Shown here one piece after another: positions 9,629 through 19,630 of a DNA stretch of 64,000 bases. Position 1 is the stretch's first letter, and the number at the start of each line of letters is the position of its first letter. Below the pieces are notes generated by a model. That model worked only from the letters and a program-made list of their open reading frames with translations. It did no database searches and was not told the DNA's origin. Position numbers and translations under genes: made by a program. This DNA is from Scenedesmus sp. ARA3 (lineage: Eukaryota; Chlorophyta; Chlorophyceae; Sphaeropleales; Scenedesmaceae): assembly GCA_004335835.1 (NCBI GenBank), contig RWJK01001958.1, forward strand, positions 1 to 64,000, given 5' to 3'.

Positions 9629-12405
9629 TCAAAAGTTTGACATCCTGGGGATCCTGACACTCAACCCGTTCAGCATGTGCTGCAAGTACCCCGCCTGCAC
9701 CGCCACATCCCCACTGTCCAGCACAGCTGACCACTCGTGGAACGGCACCTGCAGCACAGTGTACCCCCGGTACTGCAGCGCCCACTTTTGAGCCTGCGCC
9801 TCTGCAGTGGGTGTGTATGGAGGGTTCCGGCTGCACCAGGCGGGTGGGACAACCTGCCACGCTACCGATACGCCGCTGTGTTTCAGTGGCAGCCCCACGC
9901 GCACCACGCCATCGAGGGTGATGCAGGGCTCGCCTACGGGTAGGCCCAGGTGCAGCAGCGTCTGGCAGCAGCAGCAGCAGCAGCAGCAGCGAAGGCGGGA
10001 GAGATCAGCAGTGGCTGCAGGGAGAAAGGGAGAGTTGGTATAATGCTGGCAACAGCTGCGCGTGCGTGTGTGCTGTGCAGGCGTGTGTGCAGCGAGGCAG
10101 CCCAGCCAAGGTGCATTGCGGCACCCGTACATCTGCCCAGCGCTTTGCGCTGCCTGACGTCAAGCCCTGTCCGCAACATAGCTACATCACACACACAAAC
10201 ACACTGTGTGCTTCAGCAGTAAACATCAGCCAGCACACACAGCAAGCAACACACATCACGATGATGCCTCGGAGACCATGGGCCCCGCCAGCTGTGTCGC
10301 TAGCCGGCTTGATGCATCCACATGCAATACATTTGACAACATAACCCGCGGCCGCCGCCCCCAGCTGCCCACCTGTCTCACGCTCGCCTCCAGCCCCCGC
10401 TGAGTCAGCACGGCTGGGTCCCGAAACTTCCAGCTGCTGAAGTGCTGCTGCTGCAGCGGCTGCTGCTGCTGGGGGTGGTGGCCGCCGTGCCCATCGTGCT
10501 GCTGCTGCTCCTGCTGGGGGTGGCGTTCGTACTCGGGCGCCGCGCGTACTGTGTGCAGCAGCCAGTTGGCGGCTGCCAGCGGCTGCAGATGTGAGGGCAG
10601 GCTGATCGTGCGCGGCGCAGCACGCGAGATCTGCACAGCACACAACACACGCGACAAGGCAGCATTAAGGTCAGGCTATGCAGCAGGTGCACGTGCATCG
10701 CGAGGCACTCACAGCAACACGGTTACAAGGCCTTTGCAGCTGCTGGACACCAGGCTAGACAACGAGCTGACTCTGCACGTGCCCACACCACAGCAGCAGC
10801 AGCCGCAGCAGCCCCTCACCTTTATCAGACATACGGAGTAGCTGTCAGCCAGTAGTGGGTTAGGGTCCAGCATCACGTGCCCCAGCTGCTGCTGATGCAG
10901 AATCCCTTGACACTTCTCGCCACATAAGAACAAACCGCGCCACAACAAAGACAACTCAGCGCACGACAATATAGGCCAATTGGCTTGGAAGCTCGCGTCC
11001 ACACAACAGCAGCCGCAGCGGCAGCCCCGCACCTCTTTCCAAAAGACGGAGTAGCTGTCGGCCAGCAGCGGGTTAGGGTCCAGCATCACATGCCCCAGCT
11101 GCTGGTGCTGCACAAGCCCTTGACACTTCTTACCACATAACAACACACAGCGCCCTAACAAAGACAACCCAGCACACGGCAATATACACCAAGCTCGCGT
11201 CCCCACAACAGCAGCCGCAGCAGCAGCCCCGCACCTCTTTCAAAAGACAGAGTAGCTGTCGGCCAGCAGCGGGTTAGGGTCCAGCATCACGTGGCCCAGC
11301 TGCTGCTGATGCAGAATCCCTTGACACTTCTCGCCACATAACAACAAACCGCGCCACAACAACAAACACCCAGCGCACAGCAATATACGCCAAGCTCGTG
11401 TCCACAACACAGCAGCCGCAGCGGCAGCCCCGCACCTCTTTCAAGAAGACGGAGTAGCTGTCGGCCAGTAGCGGGTTAGGGTCCAGCATCACGTGCCCCA
11501 GCTGCTGGTAGCGCAGCTGCGCGCCCCACAGCGCTGCTAGTTGATCATCGCCAAAGGCCTCAGGCGCCACCAGCGCCAGCCCCTTGAAGCACTCCTTGGC
11601 CAGCGTGCTGCGACAGCAACAGCAGCGGCAGCAGCAGCAGCAGCACGGAAGCATGCGTATAAGAGAAGGTGTGATGTGCAGCGACAAATGCTGGGCTGGC
11701 AGCCAGCTGCTCGTCGCCAAAGGCCTCGGGGGCCACCAGCGCCAGGCCCTTGAAGCACTCCTTGGCCAGCGTGCTGCAGCAGCAGCAGCAGCGGCAGCAG
11801 CAGCAGCAGCAAGGAAGCAAGCGTATGAAAGAAGGTGTGATGTGCGGCGACACAACTGCCCCAGCACACCACGCAGCTCAGCCGTCCTGTCACGCCTCAC
11901 CTGTGCAGATGGCCTCACCTGTGCAGATGGCCTCACCTGTGCAGATGGCCTCACCTGTGCAGATGGCCCAGCATGGCAAAGGTCCATGACGGGTTCACCA
12001 GCGCAGCCTGCAGCGCCTCATCAGTCATACCCTGCAAACAGGCCTGTGGCCCTCTCGCTGCACTTTCAGCCGTCTCGCTCCACTATACATCCACAGAGTA
12101 AACAAGGCTGCGCATCTGGACACTGCACACAGGCCTCCACACCTTCATGCCACACCCTCGCATCACAACACTGTCGCAGCACACCACCCACGCACCCGCT
12201 CCTGCCACTGGCCTCACCTGTGCAGGTGGCCCAGCATCGCAAAAGCCCATGACAGATTCACCAGCGCCGCCTGCAGCGCCTCGGCATCGTCATGCACAGG
12301 CCGGCAGTCCCCAGGCACCGCCATACTGGCCTGCTGCCAGTTCCCAACTGGGCACTCATCCAGCGACTGGTGCTGCTGCTGCCGCGTCCAGCTGCCGCCC
12401 TCGCC

Positions 12406-12437
<32 letters not shown>

Positions 12438-12634
12438 GGGCCCGGGAGCTGGGTGGCAGGACCAAGCCGCCCCGTGAGGCTTTGCTGCTGGTGGGGCGGG
12501 GGGCACTGCTGGGGCTGCTGGGCCTGCTATTGCTGGGGCTGCTGCTGCTGCTGCTGCTGCTAGTATCGCCATTGCTGCTGCTGCTGCTGCTGGTGGTGAT
12601 GCTAGGGCTGCTGGGCCTGCTGGGGCTGGGGCTT

Positions 12635-12666
<32 letters not shown>

Positions 12667-13361
12667 TTCCGAGCGCTTGATGTAGGTGGTGGTCACCTTG
12701 CCATCTGGTGCGTAGTTTGTGACCATTATGTAATCCGGGCCGAGCGGGTTGTCCTGCTCTTCCACATACTCATAGTAACCCATGCTGCTGTTGGCAGCAG
12801 CCCAGATGCTCGCCGCGCCATTGGCGGCAGTACTGCTGCTCCTGCTGCCGCTGCTGCTGGCGGCTACACTGACTGCACTGCTGCTGCTGCTAGCACTGCC
12901 TGCATCACTGCTGCTGCTGCGTGTCATGCCAAACCCTTGCCAAGTAGGTGCACCCCCAGCACTCTGCACACGCGCCCCAGCACTGCCAGCAGCCATTCCT
13001 GTCCCCGGCAATGTCCCCAGCTCACCGCCTGCTTTGCTCGCCGCTGCCGCTGCCTTTGCCGCTGCTGCTGCGCTGCCGCGCGCCCCTAAGCTCGCCAGCA
13101 CCCGCTGCCCGTCTGTGCTGGTGCGCAGGTTCCTCAGCACAATGCTGACGTGGCCAGCTACCCTGTCTAACACACAGGGGTCAGGGTTTGCTTGTACTGC
13201 TGCCAGGGCTCCCAGCAGCCTGCCGATGCAGCTGAGGGGCCAGCCTTCAACTTGTGCGGCCATCTGCTGCAGTGCTGCTGCATTGAGCTCGGGTGCAGTG
13301 AAGCGCAGCTTGGCAAGTGAGGCCACCAGCCGGGAGAGGTCTTCGGGGCAGAAGGCCTGGT

Positions 13362-13395
<34 letters not shown>

Positions 13396-13984
13396 GCGGC
13401 GGCGGCGGCGGCGTCTTGATGCTACGGAATTGCAATGCATGACAGCAGCAGCAACAGCAAACGAAACGGATGGCCACACAGCGCAGGCGTACTGTACTTA
13501 ACACACTGGCATAGTTTGCAGTATCATCCGACAAATCCAGACAGTGTGGAGGACACACTTCCTACCCTACACAGCCTCACACCGCCCACCTGCAACTGCT
13601 GCAGCGCTGCTGCCGCCAGCCCGTTGAAAAAGTCCTCGTCATCGTCATAATGCTGCACCGCTGCATATGCCGCTGCCACATCAGCGAGGGCACAGGGCTC
13701 CAGCTGCCCTAAACCCTCCCACAGAAACTCGGTGGCTGCCACAAACAGCTCCTGGCTGTATGCTGCCGGGCTGTGCTGTGCTGCTGCTGCAAAGGCGCCG
13801 AGGGTGCGCAGCAGCTGCTTTGGGGAGAGCTGGCCCAGTCGGTTGTACAGCACTGGCACCGCCTGTGGTCATGGGGCAGCATGCAGGACACAGGCAATGT
13901 GTCGGCAGCATATAAACACAGGCAAAGTGTGTGCAGATGCTGAGGTGGAAGGAGGCTATCATACACACATCTGAATGCATTTTG

Positions 13985-14016
<32 letters not shown>

Positions 14017-14102
14017 CTATAGCCTAGGCAGGCGTTGCCAGATGCTGACAACACGAGCGCAGCTGGGCTGGCGGATCCTGCCGCTGCTGTAGCTGTTGCT
14101 TA

Positions 14103-14154
<52 letters not shown>

Positions 14155-15047
14155 GCCACCATGATGAACAGCCACGCATCTCCAGGACAAGCTGTGCACG
14201 CACTACTGTCACATGCCTTTGCTGCTGTTGCCCTTCTTTCACGTTCACTCAGTCTGCTGCTGCTGCCGCTGTCGCTGTCACTGCTGCTGCTGCTGCCCAC
14301 CTCCTGAAACAGGTCTGCATGCTCCGGCCCCAGCCTCGCGTAAAAGGTGAGCGCCTTGACTAGCGCCGACGCCTCCTGCTGCTCAAGAGACGCCAGCAGC
14401 TGCACCTGCAGCAGCACACAGGGACAGCAGCTGTTCAACACCCATGCAGCGCTGGCACACTTTGGGTGGCAAGCAGGCAGCAGCCAGGCATGCGCTGCTG
14501 CTGCTGCTGCTGGGAGAAAGCCAGGTCACGTTTGATTGATACAGCAGTAGGCCATGGCTTGACCAGGCCCACAATCAGCATTCAGACAGCCACCACCAGC
14601 CACGTCCCAGCGGGTGTCACAAAGCACCACCACAACAGCAGCACAGCATCTTAAACCCCAGCACACACCACACACACACAAGTAACGCAACTGTTAAACA
14701 GTGAAGGGTGTACCACCCAAACGTCACAAAACATGGTTTGATGTGAATTTCTTGTATGCTTCAATGACCTGCGTGCATGCAACTCGTGCAATTTCTATGT
14801 CAACAACCCCACACAACCCCACACAGCCCCACACCTTGTACTCTTGCGCCAGCCAGCTCTGCTGCGGCACGGCTGCCGCCTCTGCTGCCAGCGACTGCAG
14901 CGCTGCCTGGCTGGGCGCGGCAGCGATGGCTGCAGACAGGTCCGCAGCAGACTGCAGGCTGCTCAGCGTGGCCACTGCGCTGTGGATGCTGCCATACTGC
15001 AGCACCTGTGTGCATGCGGAACAATGAAGTGCGTTGCGAAGCCAGCG

Positions 15048-15085
<38 letters not shown>

Positions 15086-15365
15086 GGTGGCGAGTCAGCA
15101 GCTGCTGACACATCGTGAATGAGCAGGCATCTGCGCAGCAGGACGGCTGTTGGAACATGATGAAGCTCCACAAGCAACTTGTAGGGCAACGGATTGCCCG
15201 CATACTCACAGCATGCAGCTGCATAATCTTCATGTGCAGCTGCTGTGGACGCTGCCCTGCAGCGGCTATTGCTGCTTCCGCCATCCCCACCTGCTGCGAG
15301 GTCTCAGCCAGCAAGGTGGTGCTGGGCCTGAGCCAGTGCTGCCCCGGCCTTACAAAGCATCTGCT
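9629..15365 (-). CDS. RAP-domain helical-repeat protein, probably organellar (5' end unresolved)
   Basis: Model on the minus strand, eight exons: 15365-15210, 15005-14835, 14405-14298, 13862-13590, 13356-12218, 11607-11436, 10630-10373, 9961-9629 (869 residues without the missing 5' end; phases close throughout). The C-terminus is a RAP domain: a strand with ITLDG, then the typical GYTVLQVPFHEW segment, ending 25-40 residues before the stop. Upstream exons encode alpha-helical repeats of the FAST-kinase/RAP kind, such as LSRLVASLAKLRF and ALVNLSWAFAMLGH. Exon 3 is a single 36-residue phase-0 unit. Exon 5 carries a long Ser/Ala insert between helical blocks. RAP proteins of algae mostly act on chloroplast or mitochondrial RNAs; that is family knowledge, not shown here. 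An ATG at 15681 opens an Arg/Cys/Ala-rich, acid-poor segment resembling a transit peptide, but I could not find a convincing splice to exon 1. Introns carry many junction duplications (separate entries). Confidence 0.8.
10820..11520 (-). repeat. Four tandem copies of an exon tail plus donor in the RAP gene
   Basis: A roughly 202-bp unit spanning the end of exon 6 and the start of the following intron is present four times. The donor positions on the minus strand are 11436 (used in the model), 11235, 11033 and 10820, with spacing 201, 202 and 213 bp. Every copy still encodes QLGHVMLDPNPLLADSYSV. The copy ending at 11235 has lost one base and reads into a stop; those ending at 11033 and 10820 remain open to the donor. 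Seen directly by comparing the copies. Confidence 0.92.
11541..11860 (-). repeat. Duplicated acceptor plus exon head in the RAP gene
   Basis: The 3' part of intron 5 and the head of exon 6 are duplicated with a 166-bp period. Acceptor AG is followed by the exon at 11607 (used) and at 11773 (extra). Both encode STLAKECFKGLALVAPEAFGD. The upstream copy runs into sequence without a good donor, so it is judged an intronic relic. Confidence 0.88.
11895..11966 (-). repeat. 18-bp x4 array, each unit carrying a splice donor
   Basis: Four perfect 18-bp units start at 11895, 11913, 11931 and 11949. Read on the minus strand, each contains CTGCACAG|GTGAGG, a consensus 5' splice site. The array ends a partial copy (to about 12030) of the tail of exon 5, whose own donor is at 12218. 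The phase of that copy does not fit a simple extra exon, because joining exon 5 to it gives a stop. Confidence 0.9.
12630..12668. repeat. CAG/CTG tract encoding poly-Ala
   Basis: CAG run on the plus strand, read as GCT (Ala) in exon 5 of the minus-strand RAP gene, with further Ser and Ala triplet runs around it. Confidence 0.8.
13361..13414. repeat. Triplet run forming the acceptor tract of RAP exon 5
   Basis: CAG repeat then CGG repeat on the plus strand. On the minus strand this is CCG then CTG repeats ending in TACCAG, directly before exon 5 at 13356. The CTG run takes the place of a normal pyrimidine tract. Confidence 0.8.
13987..14013. repeat. (CTG)9 microsatellite
   Basis: Nine perfect CTG units inside RAP intron 3; CAG on the gene's sense strand. 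Confidence 0.9.
14105..14152. repeat. (CTG)16 microsatellite
   Basis: Sixteen perfect CTG units inside RAP intron 3; CAG on the gene's sense strand. Perfect purity suggests it is length-polymorphic. Confidence 0.92.
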
Positions 15366-16376
15366 CTGCAAGGCAGGCACGCTGATTGGCCTGAAGCCCG
15401 TGCCCAAGCCTTGCCTTGCAGGAGGGCAGTGGCTAGACTGGCAGATGCCTGCAGCAGTGTTGGAGCAGAGCAGCTCAGTGATGCTGCAGCTTGCTGTCGC
15501 ACAGCCTGTTGTGCTGAATTGTGTGTTGGTCAAAGCAAGCTTTCAAACAGCGTAAGACTGTGCAAGGAAGCCTGGCTAGTAAGGGCCCCCGATGCTGACA
15601 AGCAAGGCAGTGACAATAGCCCCCTGCCTGCGTATAGCACGCACCTCGACAGAGACGGAAAACCGGCCTAAGAGCAAACATGCGGGCGTGCGTCGTTGGC
15701 TGAAGCTACACGTGTACGCCCGCCATGCCCTGTGTGCGTTTGATTTCAGCAGTAGATCAAGACGTGAACGACCCAAAACCGCCGGGTGTAATATACCCAT
15801 ACAGGTTGTTTGGCTCATGACGTGGATGGCGGGATCGTCCTGACTGTGCAGCAGTGACAGGTGGAGGGTCTCGCAAGTGACAAGTTCCCTGTCTTTTCTG
15901 CGATAAAGTCGTGTTCGGTCCTGAAAAACACTCCTTTCAGCCCTAAAGTTTCAAAAGCGCGCAGCCCCTTGCCAAACCGTCAGCACCTAGCAGCCTGGCC
16001 ATGCAGTGGAGTGCACACTGGACTGGCAGCAAGCACAAGCCACAGTCAAACAACTTAAGCATCCCCTGATGCAGCCAGCAGCGTGTATGAAACTCGGCAA
16101 CAAATGGGACCACAAAACAAGGCGGCCAAAAATCCCCCAGTCATGCTGCAGCAGCCACGGATTCGTAGAACCTGCCAACCTGCCAAATGTTGGACATCGC
16201 AGCTCTCACATCACAGCGCAGGACTGGCGTCCAGCTTCTGCAGGAGAACTTCCCAGAGCACGGCCCATACTGCAATGACAACCGCTTAGAACCAGATCTG
16301 CAACTTTGCCGCACCGATTCGTCAAAACAGCAGCTCAGGTCTGTCGGGGTCCGATCCCGCAGAGTCTGCCAGCCCC
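15366..16376. other. Probable 5' part of RAP gene and intergenic spacer
   Basis: The first few hundred bases probably hold the missing 5' exon(s) of the RAP gene, with a candidate ATG at 15681 on the minus strand. The rest is spacer and the 3' UTR of the sterol reductase. No further gene could be supported. Confidence 0.45.
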
Positions 16377-18735
16377 TCAATACACGTACGGGATGATTCG
16401 CCAGGGCACCAGCGCGCAGTAGCGCCCCCAATCCGCGCCATACTTGGCCCTGCAGGCCGCCTCATCCCGCTGCTCCCTGTGCACCAACAGCGCCGCGAAA
16501 TAGATGCAGTAGAAGTATGGCACGACAGACGCCAGCCCGCTCAGCCCACACGGCAGGCACCAGGCGAGGCCCATGAGCCAATCTCCAAGGTAGTTTATGT
16601 GGCGTGCTGCACCCCACCATCCGCTAATGATGAGGCGTGTGCCCCGCTCTGTGGGCATGGATTTGAGGTGAGCCACAGAGGGGTGGCCCGGGTTTGTGCG
16701 GAAGGCGTTCTTCTGGCTGTTGGCGCCGCGGAATATGCAGTAGCCGAGCGCTTGTACAGCGAGCACGCCCAGCAGCGCTGGCAGGGAGAGCTGGCGAGGG
16801 TAGTCAGCAAGGTAGCGCGCCTGCAGGCGTTCAGGGACAAGGCAGTTGCAGCAACAGGGCAGAGACAAGGTGGTGGGACAGCGCAGGCAGGTGGAGCAGT
16901 AGAGCGTGTGCCAAAGTGAAGGGAAGCAAGTTCGCAGACTGCAGGGACAAGGCAGACACAAGGCAGACACCGGGCACAGCAAAGTTTTAGCAAGGGATAG
17001 GTGTGGGGAAGGCCTGCAGTGATGGACCATGCAGAAGAAGCTGCAGCCATCGCACGAGCATGTTGTGCTGTGGACAGTACAAACAGGCCAGGTAGTGACC
17101 ATCATGCACACCAATCTTAAGCGATAAGCATTGCTCGTGGTGAGACGATGACACCCTACAAACGCTCATGAAGTACAGCTGCGCTTGGCCATCACTTGCT
17201 GTGACCGCAACTGCAATGCATGCACCATGCAAGCACACCGCGCATCAGCTGCACGCTTTGCACGTCTGTAGCATGCTTACAGGCTCTGTGCACCATGCAA
17301 ACGACAGAAACAACCCTTAACATGCTTTGACCCGCCCACCTGGGTGCAGAAGGTGAAGGGCACCCACGCAAGGTCCCCAAAAGCCAGCATGAAGCCAAAG
17401 CCATCCGTGGTGATGTCCATGGTTGTTAGGATCGCTGCTTCATTCAGCAGCCCATCAGCGATGTACCACAGCTCAAAGCCATTGACCAGCAGCATCGCAT
17501 TTGTAACATACCCCAGCTGCTTGTACTGCTGGTACGCAAACGCAAGGTTCAGCAAACCCCAGCCGATCATGCCAGGGTACAGCTCGCAAAACTCTTTGAT
17601 GTCCAGGGTTTTGCCAAAGGCCCTGGGGTTTAGCTCCCGGCCCATCCAAAAGTCGTACACAAAGATTCCGGAGTTGCCATGCTGACTCAGCAGGCGGTTT
17701 GGCAGGAAGGAGGCTGCATACACTGCCACTGCCAGCACTGAGCTGAAGATGATGGCTGCTGTTGTCAGCGGGACAAAGTTGCGCGGGATCCATGAGAGGT
17801 CTAGCACCCCTAGGCCGAAGCTGACGGCTGCTGCTGTGCCGTAAGTGATGGCAAACACCGAGAACGCTGCAGGTTGGGGTGGCAATGCAGAGCATAAAGT
17901 GACGACACACAGCAGACGGTCAGGGCAAGTACTATGTGGAGACTGCATGCCTCGGAGCTGTGCATGTGTGGGGGCATGACATGAAGTGCCTAACACATAT
18001 GTAGATGACATGAAGTGCCTAACACATATGTAGATGATGAAGGCGCACGAGGGTGATGCACATCACCGAGCGACCCATGGCTGGGATGGCCGTGCTGGAA
18101 ACTATCACAGCAGATCGATGCGCAGCAAGCACACTGCCACACAAGCATAGCGTGGAACAACAGCTGCTGTTTGCTCCATCAGCTTTTGCTCAGTCAGCAT
18201 GGCGCCCTTTGAAGCTGCACAGCCAATTTCATGTTCATCTGATGCAGAGCTACTGCTGTTGCAGCTGCCGCTGCTGCTGCTGGATGCCGCGCACCAGCTG
18301 CTGCTGGATGCCGCGCACCAGCAGTTGTGCCTACCACACAGGCTGCCACTGATCTTGCTTGGCAACAGCTGTTACAGTTGTGCCAGCTGCACAATCAGCA
18401 CTAATGATCCTCTCACCATTCAGCTTGTATGTCAGCCTCTGCCTGTTGGGCAGCTGCACACCACACGCCAGCTGGCCAGGCAGCAGCAGGTGCAGCAGCA
18501 GCACCAGCGCAAACCAGCCCGTCACCGCCAGCATTGCTTCGTGCGTATAGATCAGCTGGTTTGACGGAAAGCCAGGCAGGGACACCCATGGCAGCAGCTG
18601 CACGCAGCCCTGTGCGTTGCAGGCATAGCTCAGGCCTAGCACTACCAGAGGCAGGACCACGGTTAGCAGCCCTGGAACGTAAGGGCCAAAGAATTCATAT
18701 TCGTGTTGTTGAGCATCGTGATCGCTCTTTCCCAT
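16377..18735 (-). CDS. ERG24: Sterol C-14 reductase (ERG4/ERG24 family)
   Basis: Three exons on the minus strand: 18735-18417, 17866-17340, 16820-16377 (429 residues, phases close). It reduces the C14-C15 double bond left after C-14 demethylation of the sterol ring, using NADPH, in the ER membrane. The family is recognised by the motif LIISGWWGAARHINYLGD (residues 345-362), the following LPCG, and the C-terminus ending YCALVPWRIIPYVY. Hydrophobic segments occur throughout, as expected for about eight to ten membrane spans. The sequence FVYDFWMGRELNPR in exon 2 is the usual loop of C-14 reductases and favours this over the C-24(28) or C-7 reductases. The length matches plant FACKEL (about 370) plus a longer N-terminus. 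The ATG is the only in-frame choice before the first membrane span. The nearest upstream gene (19631) is divergent, leaving a 0.9-kb shared upstream region. Confidence 0.93.
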
Positions 18736-19630
18736 GGTGCAGCTGGTGATCAAGCAATTCAAATGGCGATCAACCTCAGTGGGCATGCATTAATGCAATA
18801 AGCGTAGCAGATGAATACATACCAAAAACAAAGGCGGGGTCAATCGCTTGACTGACGTCGCTCTTTCGAAGCAGAGCTTCTGTACAGCCTGGTGTTATGC
18901 CTGTGAGGAGGCAGTACTGCCCTGTCTGGCAACTTACATGCCCTTGCTGGGCTATGGCATACTGAACACAGTGCAATAGTGTACAATTAGTTCAAGCAAT
19001 TGCTTTTCTGATCCTTCTGACACCGGTCGCGAGTCTCTTGGCTCCAGCCCAAGGGTTCTATCAAGGCACTCGTTGCAGCTTGCTGTGACCAGTGTTGCAT
19101 GCGACAGGGAGCACGTTACTCAGCGTTTTAGGCAGCAGCAGATAGGCACAGTTTTCGACTGTAACTCCTGTCATGCTACGAGTGTGCCTGACTCGGGTGA
19201 CATGGAAAAAGACTGTGGCACCCAGGTAGGGTTTGGCACCAGGTGAGATTTGGCAAGCAGGCTACATGCAGCAAGTGTTGGTGACATGGCCAAACTCTTC
19301 AAATTCATTGGAACCCGCTGCAGATTCTGATGGAGTGCTCTGGCTGTAGTTGGCGTCCAGGTCTAGGAATCAAGGGAGTTCACAACACGTCAGTTACATT
19401 GCTCATAGTGCGTGAGCTGCTACGCAGCTGCCAGCGCATTGTGCCGACACATGACAAACACGTTTGACAGAATCAAATGTAAAACGACAACGAGGCTATT
19501 TGCCGAGGCAACCCGCATCCTGACTTCGTTGTGCGCCAGCTGATCTCCCACCTCTAGGGCAAGCCTTGAAAGCATCCTAACGATCAGATCTGTCACATTA
19601 GCTGTCACTGAGACACACACAGCGAAGCCC
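18736..19630. promoter_or_regulatory. Divergent upstream region between sterol reductase and the 419-residue gene
   Basis: The 895 bp separate the start codons of two divergent genes, so both promoters and 5' UTRs should lie here. I see no recognisable element and no gene. The call rests on position only. Confidence 0.4.

Noticed and set aside
10857..11480. Telomere-like GGGTTAGGG motifs, four times
   Set aside because: They are part of the 202-bp exon-tail repeat, where the minus strand codes Asp-Pro-Asn-Pro; there is no tandem telomeric array.
11700..11773. Second copy of the STLAKECFKG exon as a true extra exon of the RAP gene
   Set aside because: It runs on without a good donor and would shift the frame; it looks like an intronic duplicate of the real exon head at 11607.
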